This document shows positions 7,290 through 13,758 of a stretch of 20,023 nt of DNA, piece by piece; the stretch's first letter is position 1, and every line of letters starts with the position of its first letter. The stretch comes from Alphaproteobacteria bacterium (GTDB lineage Bacteria > Pseudomonadota > Alphaproteobacteria > Micavibrionales > CSBR16-224): the NCBI GenBank assembly GCA_006226225.1, contig SBHI01000132.1:1-20023 (forward strand), given 5' to 3'. Under the pieces are notes generated by a model that was given only the letters and a program-made list of their open reading frames with translations, searched no databases and was not told where the DNA came from. Made by a program: the position numbers and the translations under genes.

Positions 7290-8111
7290 TTAATCGCCGC
7301 TGTAAAGAATTTTTTGCGCGCGGGTATCGCCTTTTTCGGCAGCTTTCTGCAACAGACGCCAGCCTGCACCGTAATTTTGTCCCGTCATATCATAACGTAG
7401 GTAATAAACGCCCAGCCTATATTCCGCTTCGGCGTTTTTCTGTGCGGCTGCACGTTTTAGCCAAGTCAGAGCGTCTGTGTCATAGCCTTTGTCCATCAGG
7501 CGCAGCCCCAACAGCAATTGCGCCTGTGCGTCATTGCCTTGGGCGGCATCGCTCAGCCATTCCAGAGAGGTTCTGACGTCTTTTTCGAACCCGTTTGTGC
7601 CGAAATAATACGCCATAGACAGCCGGTACTGCGCGGCGGCATCACCTTTTTCGGCTTTGCTGCGCAGTTTATCGGCTGTTTCAGCTGTCGCGGCGTTTTC
7701 TTTTAGTGCTGTCAAAAGCCGCCCGGCATCTTGAACACCTTGATTGACGGCTTTTTGCAGCCAGGTTTTTGCTTGTGCGGCATCGGCGGTAATGCCGGGC
7801 ACCATGCCTGTGGCAAAAATTCTGCCCAGAACATATTGTGCATAGGCATCGTTGTTGTCATCTGCGGATTTTTTTAGCCAGTCCAGACCCGTATCAATAT
7901 TCTGCTCTGCGCCAAGACCTGTCAGATAGGCGAGGCCTGTCATGATTTGCGCTTCGGAATCGCCGGATTCGGCTGCGGGCAGAAAAGCCTCCGCCCCCAT
8001 ACTTTCAACAGCAACGAGATCTGCTTCGAAGGCATGTGCCTTTTGCGGCACACCGAAAAGCAGTGTTGCCGTTATCAAGAAAACCGGAATAATTTTAGAT
8101 AGGCAGGACAT
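7290..8111 (-). CDS. Secreted Sel1-repeat (SLR) protein
   Basis: A 273-residue protein with a Sec signal peptide (MSCLSKIIPVFLITATLLF, cleavage likely after AHA near residue 27). It carries about five alpha/alpha Sel1-type repeats of roughly 36 residues: SEAQIMTGLAYLTGLG, DAYAQYVLGRIFATG, AAAQYRLSMAYYFGT, DAQAQLLLGLRLMDKG and AEAEYRLGVYYLRY. A degenerate segment lies between the second and third repeats. Such proteins act as periplasmic or secreted scaffolds for protein-protein contacts, and no enzymatic function is expected. The ATG has a clear AAGGAG 10 nt upstream. It is the first gene of the minus-strand operon and shares a divergent promoter region with the ArsC-like gene. The partner is unknown. 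Confidence 0.88.
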   Translation of the reverse strand: MSCLSKIIPVFLITATLLFGVPQKAHAFEADLVAVESMGAEAFLPAAESGDSEAQIMTGLAYLTGLGAEQNIDTGLDWLKKSADDNNDAYAQYVLGRIFATGMVPGITADAAQAKTWLQKAVNQGVQDAGRLLTALKENAATAETADKLRSKAEKGDAAAQYRLSMAYYFGTNGFEKDVRTSLEWLSDAAQGNDAQAQLLLGLRLMDKGYDTDALTWLKRAAAQKNAEAEYRLGVYYLRYDMTGQNYGAGWRLLQKAAEKGDTRAQKILYSGD

Positions 8112-8182
8112 GACGGTTCAACTCCTTTGCTGCAGATCATCTGCAAAATTACCGCATGGTTTGGCAAAAATTGCAAACACCA

Positions 8183-8226
8183 ATTATAAAAAACCCGTTT
8201 TTTAAAATAGCGGGTCTGTTTATAAT
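8183..8226. promoter_or_regulatory. Divergent promoter region (Sel1 operon / ArsC-like operon)
   Basis: A perfect TATAAT is present on each strand: 8221-8226 on plus, about 40 nt before the ArsC-like ATG, and 8183-8188 on minus, about 70 nt before the Sel1 ATG. The -35 boxes are poor on both sides. Between them lies an inverted repeat ACCCG-N12-CGGGT (about 8193-8214), well placed to act as a shared operator. Confidence 0.4.
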
Positions 8227-8265
8227 GACAGGATGCAAAATGAGCCTATGGAAGGAGTGCGTGAG

Positions 8266-8628
8266 ATGGAAGATGTAAAAATCTACGGCATTAAAAACTG
8301 TGACACCATGAAAAAGGCCATTACGTTTCTGGATGAAGCAGGCGTTATGTATGATTTTCACGATTATAAAAAGCTGGGAATTGATGAGGACGTGCTGGCA
8401 AAAGCGATCGACGCGCATGGCTGGGAAAACGTCATCAACCGCCGTGGCACCACATGGAAAAAACTGCCCGAATCTGTCCGTGAAACAATGGATGCGGAAA
8501 AGGCCGTGCATATTGCACGTGATAACCCGTCCGTTATTAAACGTCCTGTTCTGACGGCAGGTGGTGAAATTCTTCTGGGTTTTGACGAAGAAGAATATCA
8601 CCGCATTCTGGGCCGAAAGCATGGGTGA
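8266..8628 (+). CDS. ArsC/Spx-like thioredoxin-fold protein (YffB family)
   Basis: A 120-residue cytoplasmic protein. It opens MEDVKIYGIKNCDTMKKA, where the single cysteine in CDTMKKA matches YffB-type members rather than true arsenate reductase. It continues through NVINRRGTTWKKL, IKRPVL and LLGFDEEEY, which cover the conserved Arg positions of the ArsC fold. YffB proteins are suspected glutathione-dependent thiol reductases, but their substrate is not established, so I do not call it arsenate reductase. I chose the ATG at 8266 because GAAGGAG sits 8 nt upstream; an in-frame ATG at 8233 would place the protein start almost at the transcription start. Its stop overlaps the next gene by 8 nt. 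Operon with a Tat-exported reductase suggests a redox role. Confidence 0.88.
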   Translation: MEDVKIYGIKNCDTMKKAITFLDEAGVMYDFHDYKKLGIDEDVLAKAIDAHGWENVINRRGTTWKKLPESVRETMDAEKAVHIARDNPSVIKRPVLTAGGEILLGFDEEEYHRILGRKHG

Positions 8629-9613
8629 TATTTACGGCAAATTCAGCCGTCGTCATTTTCTGGGCGGAGCGGTTTCGCTGGCAGCTTTGGCGGCGCTGCC
8701 TCCCTTGGCATGGGGACAGACGGAGGAATGGAGCCTGGATCTGCCTGATTTATCGACTGGTCCCATCAAGCGCAAAATCCCTTCCACGGGGGAGGAAATT
8801 AACGCCATTGGTTTGGGAACATGGGTGACCTTCAATATCGGTGATGATCCGCTGTTGTTGGAACATTGTCGGTTGGTGATGACGGCATTTTTCGCAGCGG
8901 GCGGTGGCATGATTGATTCCTCACCTATGTATGGCACATCCGAAGCGGTTATCGGCCGGATTCTGCCGCAGCTTGAAAAAACGGAAAACCTATTCGCCGC
9001 AACGAAAGTCTGGACGGATATGCCGACCTATAAGTTTTGGCAGGGCGCAAAAAAACGCGGGATTTTGCAGATGGAAAAATCGCGGAAATTGTGGAGTGTT
9101 CCGAAATTCGATCTGATGCAGGTGCATAACCTTGCTGACTGGGAAACGCAGCTGGACACGTTATTCGCAGACAAAGAGGCGGGAAAAATCCGTTATGTCG
9201 GCGTGACGACATCGCACGGCTTGCGTCATGAGGCAATTGCCCATGTGATGAAAACAAGACCGATTGATTTTGTGCAATTCACTTATAATATTGTTGACCG
9301 TGTGGCGGAAAAAATATTGCTGCCGCTCGCTGCGGAACGGGGCATTGCCGTGATTGCCAATATGCCCTTCCGTCATAAACAGTTATTTGATCTTTACGGG
9401 CAGCAGCCCTTACCTGACTGGGCGGGAGAGATCGATTGTCACAATTGGGCACAGTTCTTCCTGAAATTTGTTATTAACCACCCGCATGTGACCTGTGCGA
9501 TTCCGGCAACGCGTAAGGTCGGACATATGCTGGAAAATGTGCAGGCCATGTATGGCCGCCAACCTGATCAGGAAATGCGTGCGCGTATGGCGGCTTATGT
9601 TGCCAATCTTTAA
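8621..9613 (+). CDS. Tat-exported aldo/keto reductase
   Basis: A 330-residue NAD(P)H-dependent aldo/keto reductase family protein. Its N-terminus has a twin-arginine signal, SRRHFLGG at residues 9-16, followed by a hydrophobic stretch ending in LAWG near residue 32. Export in folded, cofactor-loaded form to the periplasm is therefore likely. The catalytic tetrad is present: Asp99 and Tyr104 (MIDSSPMYG), Lys129 (AATKVW), His169 (LMQVHNL). The barrel continues with KIRYVGVTTSHG and AIPATRKVGHMLENV. I chose ATG 8621, which overlaps the ArsC-like stop by 8 nt (ATGGGTGA). A start at 8561 would lie far inside that gene and displace the Tat motif. The substrate is unknown. A periplasmic NADPH enzyme needs a source of reduced cofactor, so the true physiological reaction is unclear. 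Confidence 0.9.
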   Translation: MGDIYGKFSRRHFLGGAVSLAALAALPPLAWGQTEEWSLDLPDLSTGPIKRKIPSTGEEINAIGLGTWVTFNIGDDPLLLEHCRLVMTAFFAAGGGMIDSSPMYGTSEAVIGRILPQLEKTENLFAATKVWTDMPTYKFWQGAKKRGILQMEKSRKLWSVPKFDLMQVHNLADWETQLDTLFADKEAGKIRYVGVTTSHGLRHEAIAHVMKTRPIDFVQFTYNIVDRVAEKILLPLAAERGIAVIANMPFRHKQLFDLYGQQPLPDWAGEIDCHNWAQFFLKFVINHPHVTCAIPATRKVGHMLENVQAMYGRQPDQEMRARMAAYVANL

Positions 9614-9637
9614 TGTGGAGAGTGTAAGGGATTTTTG

Positions 9638-10276
9638 ATGCTGCCTTTTACCCATGACGCACTGGTTGCCTTGTTTCACAGTTATAATACGGGTGTGCAG
9701 CCTGCCCCGTGGCTGATGATGTGCGCGGCGCTGTTGGCATTGCTGTGTCTGTTTAAACCGGCAAATATCGGCGGGCGGGCGATTTCCGCCATTTTGGCTT
9801 TGTTCTGGATGTGGACGGGCGGCGTGTTCCATATGATGTATTTTACGCCGCTGAATTTTATGGGGCCGGTCTACGGTTTTTTCTTTTTAATGCAGGCTGT
9901 ATTGTTTTTGGCAGTCGGCACTGTGATGGGGAAAATGGATTTCCATGTGGATAAATCCCCCACAGCCCTCATGGGGCTGGTTTTGATCATATTGGCGCTG
10001 GTCGGTTATCCGTTGGTGGAAAAACTGACAGGGCTGACAATCAGTGATGTACGCTTTGCCGGAACGGCTCCGGGGCCGACGGCATTATTTACGGTGGGGT
10101 TGTTGATGACGGTCAGGCAAAAACACACGGCGCTACTGATGGTCCTGATCCCGCTGGCGGCGCTGGGGGTGGAGGTTTATACCGGTTTTGTCCTGAACTT
10201 GCCGTTTGACCTGTATATCGCGGCGGCGGCGATCTGTGCCGCCGCGTTGATTTTCACGAGAAAACATCCGGCCTGA
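9638..10276 (+). CDS. Polytopic membrane protein (DUF6064-like)
   Basis: A 212-residue integral membrane protein with about six hydrophobic segments. It begins MLPFTHDALVALFHSYN and contains WMWTGGVFHMMYFTPLN near residues 59-75, plus PGPTALFTVGLLMTV near 147-161. This resembles the DUF6064 family, whose function is unknown. The start is ATG 9638, with AAGGG 7 nt upstream, and not the TTG three bases earlier. The gene lies 24 nt after the aldo/keto reductase and is probably the last gene of that operon. A histidine and tyrosines near the membrane surface are noted but no catalytic motif can be assigned. The 3' end has a perfect GC inverted repeat (10223-10230/10238-10245) encoded by alanine-rich sequence. 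Confidence 0.72.
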   Translation: MLPFTHDALVALFHSYNTGVQPAPWLMMCAALLALLCLFKPANIGGRAISAILALFWMWTGGVFHMMYFTPLNFMGPVYGFFFLMQAVLFLAVGTVMGKMDFHVDKSPTALMGLVLIILALVGYPLVEKLTGLTISDVRFAGTAPGPTALFTVGLLMTVRQKHTALLMVLIPLAALGVEVYTGFVLNLPFDLYIAAAAICAAALIFTRKHPA

Positions 10277-10301
10277 CCCGTCAGGCGGCGGCGGTTTTTT
10301 T
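10271..10301. terminator. Inverted repeat over two convergent stop codons, possible terminator
   Basis: GCCTGA-cccg-TCAGGC (10271-10286) is a perfect 6-bp hairpin in which each arm contains the TGA stop codon of one of the two convergent genes. On the plus strand a run of seven T (10295-10301) follows after 8 nt, so it could terminate plus-strand transcription weakly. The gap between the two coding regions is only 4 nt. Confidence 0.4.
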
Positions 10302-11456
10302 CGTTGAGGTGATGCTATTGAGAGCCTGATCAAGATCGGCCTTTAAATCCGCAACATCTTCGATACCGACAGACAGCCGGACAAGGCTGTCGGTAATGCC
10401 GAGCTGGGCGCGGATTTCCGGTTCGATGGAGGCATGGGTCATAATCGCCGGAATTTCGGAGAGTGACTCGATACCGCCAAGGCTTTCCGCCAGTGTGAAA
10501 TATTTCAGACTTGTTAGGAAACTGTTGGCTTCTTCCGTGCCACCTTTCACACGCAGCGAAATCATGCCGCCATAGCCCTGCATTTGTTTTTTGGCAAGAC
10601 TGTGTTGCGGATGCGAGGACAGACCCGGATAGATTACATCTTCGACTTGGCTATGCGCTTCCAGAAATTCCGCGATTTCCAATGCGTTTTTGCAATGGGC
10701 TTCCATGCGCACGCCCAGTGTCTTGACGCCGCGCAGCGTCAACCAGCAGGCGAAGGGATCGGGTGTTGCGCCGATGGAATTCTGGTTGAAGGCAATTTGG
10801 TCGCGATAGGTATCGTCTTTTAAAATCAAGGCACCGCCGACAACATCACTATGCCCGCCGATATATTTCGTCGTGCTGTGCATGACGATATCCGCGCCCA
10901 GCTCCAGCGGCTGCTGTAGATAAGGTGTGGCAAAAGTGTTATCGACAACGGCGGTCAACCCGTGTTGCTTGGCTGTTTTGATCACGGCTTCCAGATCCGT
11001 CAGTTTTAAAAGCGGGTTGGTCGGCGTTTCCAAAAAGACCATTTTGCTGCTGTCTTTGATGAACGGTGTGATGTCAGCGCTACCGGACAGGTCGACGAAA
11101 TCCATCTCGACACCGAAATTCTTTAGCACTTTTGTCAGAAAGCGGTATGTGCCACCATAGACATCATCGCCGACGATGACGTGATCGCCCGGGCGTAGCA
11201 GTGCCATCATCAAGGTCGCGAGTGCGGCAGAGCCACTGGCAAAGCAGAAACCGTGCGCGCCGCCTTCCATATCCGCCAGCACGGTTTCCAGAACCGTACG
11301 GGTCGGATTGCCGCTGCGTGAATATTCGTAGCCTTTATGGACGCCCGGGGCTTCCTGTGCGAAGGTTGTGGTCTGATACAGCGGTGTGATCACTGCGCCG
11401 GTCACGGGGTCGGGATGCTGCCCCGAATGAATGGCTTTTGTTCTCAATTTCGCCAT
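10281..11456 (-). CDS. Cystathionine gamma-lyase / gamma-synthase family PLP enzyme
   Basis: A 391-residue fold-type I PLP enzyme of the Cys/Met metabolism family. Visible landmarks are the phosphate-binding YSRSGNPT (45-52), FASGSAAL (72-79), the PLP ring-binding Asp172 in AVVDNTFATPYLQQP, and the Schiff-base Lys197 in MHSTTKYIGGHSD. LAESLGGIESL and VRLSVGIED complete the family pattern. Sequence motifs alone do not separate gamma-lyase (cystathionine to cysteine) from gamma-synthase. The immediately preceding cystathionine beta-synthase-like gene makes the lyase role, in reverse transsulfuration, more likely. It starts 2 nt after that gene, and its GGGAGA ribosome site lies in the upstream gene's 3' end. 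The C-terminus has a short Lys/Ala tail. Confidence 0.9.
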   Translation of the reverse strand: MAKLRTKAIHSGQHPDPVTGAVITPLYQTTTFAQEAPGVHKGYEYSRSGNPTRTVLETVLADMEGGAHGFCFASGSAALATLMMALLRPGDHVIVGDDVYGGTYRFLTKVLKNFGVEMDFVDLSGSADITPFIKDSSKMVFLETPTNPLLKLTDLEAVIKTAKQHGLTAVVDNTFATPYLQQPLELGADIVMHSTTKYIGGHSDVVGGALILKDDTYRDQIAFNQNSIGATPDPFACWLTLRGVKTLGVRMEAHCKNALEIAEFLEAHSQVEDVIYPGLSSHPQHSLAKKQMQGYGGMISLRVKGGTEEANSFLTSLKYFTLAESLGGIESLSEIPAIMTHASIEPEIRAQLGITDSLVRLSVGIEDVADLKADLDQALNSITSTKKTAAA

Positions 11457-11458
11457 GA

Positions 11459-12514
11459 TTATTCTCCCTCACCCAGAAAACCGTGTTCGGCCATCCAGTC
11501 ATCATTATAGATTTTGCTGAGATAGCTGCGGCCGTTATCATGCACCATCATCACGATGCGGATATTTTCAGCCTTGCCCTCTTTATCAAGCTCGGTCAGC
11601 AGACGACGCAGTCCGGCCAGCACGGTTCCGGTGGAACCCCCTGCAAGAATGCCTTCCTCTTTCGCCAGACGGCGGACTTCAGTAAAGCTTTCTTTGTCGC
11701 TGATGCGGTACATTTTATCAACGCTGTCGGTATCGAAAACATCGGGATAAAAATCGTAACCGATACCTTCGACCTGATAGGGTTTATCGGCTTTCCCGGT
11801 ATAGATTGATCCGTCAGGGTCGACACCGATGATTTGAATTTGCGGATTTTTTTCTTTCAGGAAATGCGATACGCCGGAGATCGTGCCGCCGGTTCCCATC
11901 CCGCTGACAAAATAATCCAGCTTTCCGCTCGTTTGTTCCCAGATTTCCGGCCCTGTGCCTTCGTAATGGGCAGTGGGGTTTCCGGCATTGATATACTGGT
12001 TCAGAAGATGGATATGGTCATTTTCGCGCGCCAGTTTTTTGGCGATTTCGATATAGCCTTCGGGATGATCGAAGGCGTATTCGGTCGGAGTCAGGATCAG
12101 TTCTGCACCATAGGCTTTCAGCAGGCGGCGTTTTTCCTCACTCATTTTCATCGGCATGGTGATGATCAGCTTATAACCCTTAACAGCCGCAGCTTGCGCA
12201 AGGCCGATGCCGGTATTGCCACTGGTCGGTTCCACCAGTGTGTCACCGGGTTTGATACGGCCTTCTTTTTCGGCGAGTTCGATCATTTTCATACCGATGC
12301 GGTCTTTCATTGAACCGCCCGGGTTCATAAATTCCAGTTTTGCCAGAACCTCCGCACCGGGAAATTCCGAGAAAAGCCGGTTGATGCGCACCATCGGTGT
12401 AGAGCCGACTGTATCTAATACGGTATTAAAAATTGTATTTCTATCAGAAAAGGGGGAAGGGGCAGTCATTGCGGTATCTTCCGTTTCCATGTTGGCAAAG
12501 TTCACAACTGTCAT
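11459..12514 (-). CDS. Cystathionine beta-synthase-like PLP enzyme
   Basis: A 351-residue fold-type II PLP enzyme. The Schiff-base lysine is Lys70 in NPGGSMKDRIG, the phosphate loop region is EPTSGNTGIGLA (95-106), and GMGTGGTISG is present. Several stretches favour cystathionine beta-synthase over plain cysteine synthase: GRIKPGDTLVEPTSG, LLNQYINAGNPTAHY, IIGVDPDGSIY and the end YNDDWMAEHGFL. It would join serine and homocysteine to cystathionine. The C-terminal regulatory CBS-domain pair of the animal enzyme is absent, as in many bacteria. The ATG at 12514 has GGAG 7 nt upstream; ATG codons at 12490 and 12469 are alternatives. First gene of a two-gene operon with the gamma-lyase/synthase, preceded by an unusually structured leader. 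Confidence 0.88.
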   Translation of the reverse strand: MTVVNFANMETEDTAMTAPSPFSDRNTIFNTVLDTVGSTPMVRINRLFSEFPGAEVLAKLEFMNPGGSMKDRIGMKMIELAEKEGRIKPGDTLVEPTSGNTGIGLAQAAAVKGYKLIITMPMKMSEEKRRLLKAYGAELILTPTEYAFDHPEGYIEIAKKLARENDHIHLLNQYINAGNPTAHYEGTGPEIWEQTSGKLDYFVSGMGTGGTISGVSHFLKEKNPQIQIIGVDPDGSIYTGKADKPYQVEGIGYDFYPDVFDTDSVDKMYRISDKESFTEVRRLAKEEGILAGGSTGTVLAGLRRLLTELDKEGKAENIRIVMMVHDNGRSYLSKIYNDDWMAEHGFLGEGE

Positions 12515-12527
12515 TTTTTTTCTCCAA

Positions 12528-12589
12528 AATTGTTTCTGTCATGTGTCAGTGTTTCACAAGCGCGAAGGCGGGAAGAAAAAGAAACAATT
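12528..12589 (-). promoter_or_regulatory. Leader stem abutting the Shine-Dalgarno of the CBS-like gene
   Basis: A perfect 10-bp inverted repeat (arms AGAAACAATT at 12580-12589 and AATTGTTTCT at 12528-12537 on the plus strand) would form a stem in the minus-strand mRNA. Its 3' arm ends 2 nt before the GGAG (12522-12525) of the CBS-like gene. The 42-nt loop contains a smaller GTG-ttt-CAC hairpin. Stems placed this close to a Shine-Dalgarno can control ribosome access; that role here is inference. Confidence 0.5.
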
Positions 12590-12593
12590 CAGC

Positions 12594-12633
12594 GGTGATT
12601 TATAAAAGCGCTTTTTATGCAGACGTTATCACC
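12594..12633 (-). promoter_or_regulatory. Inverted repeat with 12-bp palindrome in the CBS-like leader
   Basis: GGTGAT (12594-12599) and ATCACC (12628-12633) bracket the perfect palindrome AAAAGCGCTTTT (12604-12615). As RNA this would be a hairpin with an A/U-rich tip; as DNA the palindrome looks like an operator half-site pair. It lies between the larger folded element and the stem at the ribosome binding site. Confidence 0.45.
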
Positions 12634-12636
12634 AAT

Positions 12637-12759
12637 GGTCTTAAAATGTCTTCCCACCACGCACGATAACCGCAAAGCGGTTCGGCGGGGTATCCGAAAT
12701 TCAACAACAACAAAAATTGTATTTCAGCGGGTGGTTAAACATTTCTCTTTTTTAAGACC
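12637..12759 (-). ncRNA. Candidate structured RNA (three-way junction) in the CBS-like leader
   Basis: Outer stem P1 is a perfect 10-bp pair (12637-12646 with 12750-12759). After an internal loop, stem P2 pairs CCACC-a-CGC (12654-12662) with GCGGGTGG (12727-12734), 8 bp with one bulged A. Inside P2 are two hairpins: AACCGC-aaa-GCGGTT (12668-12682) and GAAAT/ATTTC (12696-12700 with 12721-12725) extended by CAA/TTG across a mismatch. Together they make a three-way junction of about 123 nt. On the minus strand it lies downstream of a good promoter and about 120 nt before the CBS-like start. I do not recognise it as a known SAM, SAH, cobalamin or TPP riboswitch. Alternatives: a small MITE-like element with terminal inverted repeats (no target duplication seen), or a plus-strand RNA. 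Confidence 0.45.
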
Positions 12760-12819
12760 TGTCTGTTGCGGTTTAAAGATTTTGTAATTTAAAAAAAACT
12801 ACGGAATTTATCGCATAAC

Positions 12820-12848
12820 ATTACATAAAAGTCTAGCGTTTTTCACAA
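12820..12848 (-). promoter_or_regulatory. Candidate promoter for the CBS-like / gamma-lyase operon
   Basis: On the minus strand TTGTGA (-35, 12843-12848) and TGTAAT (-10, 12820-12825) are spaced by exactly 17 nt. The -10 is identical to that of the fadE promoter. The start would be near 12813, giving a leader of about 300 nt that includes all three folded elements before the ATG at 12514. Confidence 0.45.
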
Positions 12849-12891
12849 TTGTGGAGGTTTTATGTCGGAAAATGTTTTTTTTGTCTTTTTC

Positions 12892-12900
12892 TGATATAAT
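12892..12900 (+). promoter_or_regulatory. Extended -10 promoter for the ALDC-like gene
   Basis: TGATATAAT combines the TGn extension with a perfect TATAAT (12895-12900). The start would be near 12907, with a 37-nt leader to the ATG at 12944 and GAGGAG at 12934-12939. No good -35 is present, as is usual for extended -10 promoters. Confidence 0.5.
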
Positions 12901-12943
12901 GGAAGAGTGTAAGAAAGAAAAAAACAGGCCTTTGAGGAGAAAA

Positions 12944-13726
12944 ATGAGTATTTTGGGAAAAATTTTCCGTTTGTGCGGTGTCGGTATGCCGGTTGTAGTG
13001 ATGGTGGGCGGTATGATTCTCGCTGCATCGATGCATTTGTCAGTGAAAGAAGCAGGTGCACAGTCGTTGATGAGTTGCACTTTCCGCGTTGACGGTAGCC
13101 GCCAAAATATGTTCCGCACCGGAAAAACGGATGGCAAAGTTTCTCTTAGAAACGGCTTGGGTGAAGGGGATGTCTATGGATATGGCCAGGTTAATCTTTT
13201 ACAAGGCGATATCATTTTGTATGGCGGTAAATCCTATATTGCAGTTCCTGGAGCGGATAAACCCTCTGTAGAGGAACGCGACGATTTGAAAGCCGTGTTC
13301 CTTGCTTATGGCCGTAGTCATATCTGGCAGGAAATCCCGATTGAGCGGGAGTTGTTCGGCCTCGGGGAAGTGGAAGACTTTATTGCAGAAACGGCAAGAA
13401 GTCTCAATATGCCGATGGATGAAATGTTTGTTTTCCGCATTGAGGGAAAAATCGAACATGCCAAATACGGCGTTATTTACCGCGCCCCGACAAACACGGC
13501 ACGCCATACGCCCGGTGAGCATTCTTCTGCAACCAGCCATTATAATGTGGAGGGGGAGAATCTGTTTATTGTCGGTGCATGGGCAGGAGAAGATAACAGC
13601 GGGCAGTACACGGCGCGTACGGAAACCATGCAGATGTATATGATTAACGAGGCCAAAGACAAGGCCGGGCATATCGAAAATATTACGATTCAGCCCGGTG
13701 CCATATTGTACTGGCCAAACTGTTAA
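12944..13726 (+). CDS. Membrane-anchored or secreted acetolactate-decarboxylase-like protein with degenerate metal site
   Basis: A 260-residue protein with a basic N-terminus and one hydrophobic segment (about residues 14-30), then a probable signal-peptidase site near AGAQS (38-42). The remainder resembles acetolactate decarboxylase: GYGQVNLLQGDIILYGGKSY (79-98) matches the early beta-sheet, MFVFRIEGKIEHAKYGVIYR (161-180) the central strand with the conserved Arg165, and MYMINEAKDKAGHIENITI the metal-binding segment. In true enzymes that last segment has His-x-His followed by a third His. Here the first two are Gln230 and Tyr232, and only His243 remains, so zinc binding and catalysis are doubtful. 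The start was chosen from GAGGAG 4 nt upstream; ATG 12899 is a weaker alternative. Single gene, convergent with frr. Assignment is by eye. Confidence 0.6.
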   Translation: MSILGKIFRLCGVGMPVVVMVGGMILAASMHLSVKEAGAQSLMSCTFRVDGSRQNMFRTGKTDGKVSLRNGLGEGDVYGYGQVNLLQGDIILYGGKSYIAVPGADKPSVEERDDLKAVFLAYGRSHIWQEIPIERELFGLGEVEDFIAETARSLNMPMDEMFVFRIEGKIEHAKYGVIYRAPTNTARHTPGEHSSATSHYNVEGENLFIVGAWAGEDNSGQYTARTETMQMYMINEAKDKAGHIENITIQPGAILYWPNC

Positions 13727-13735
13727 GGGAAGGGC

Positions 13736-13758
13736 CCTGCAGCTTTTAAACCTGCAGG
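13736..13758. repeat. Inverted repeat at convergent gene ends
   Basis: CCTGCAG (13736-13742) and CTGCAGG (13752-13758) form a perfect 7-bp hairpin with a 9-nt loop that contains the frr stop codon. It lies in the 19-nt gap between the ALDC-like gene and frr and extends into the frr end. No T-tract on either side, so any terminator role is uncertain. Confidence 0.4.

Noticed and set aside
10223..10245. Perfect 8-bp GC inverted repeat near the end of the DUF6064-like gene
   Set aside because: Both arms are runs of alanine codons inside a coding region, so the symmetry can arise from codon composition.
12862..12894. Ten-codon frame MSENVFFVFF with GGAGG upstream, like a Phe-rich leader peptide
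   Set aside because: The likely promoter of the downstream gene (extended -10 at 12892-12900) lies after it, so it would not be in that transcript, and the downstream gene has no link to phenylalanine. It remains possible if an earlier start exists.
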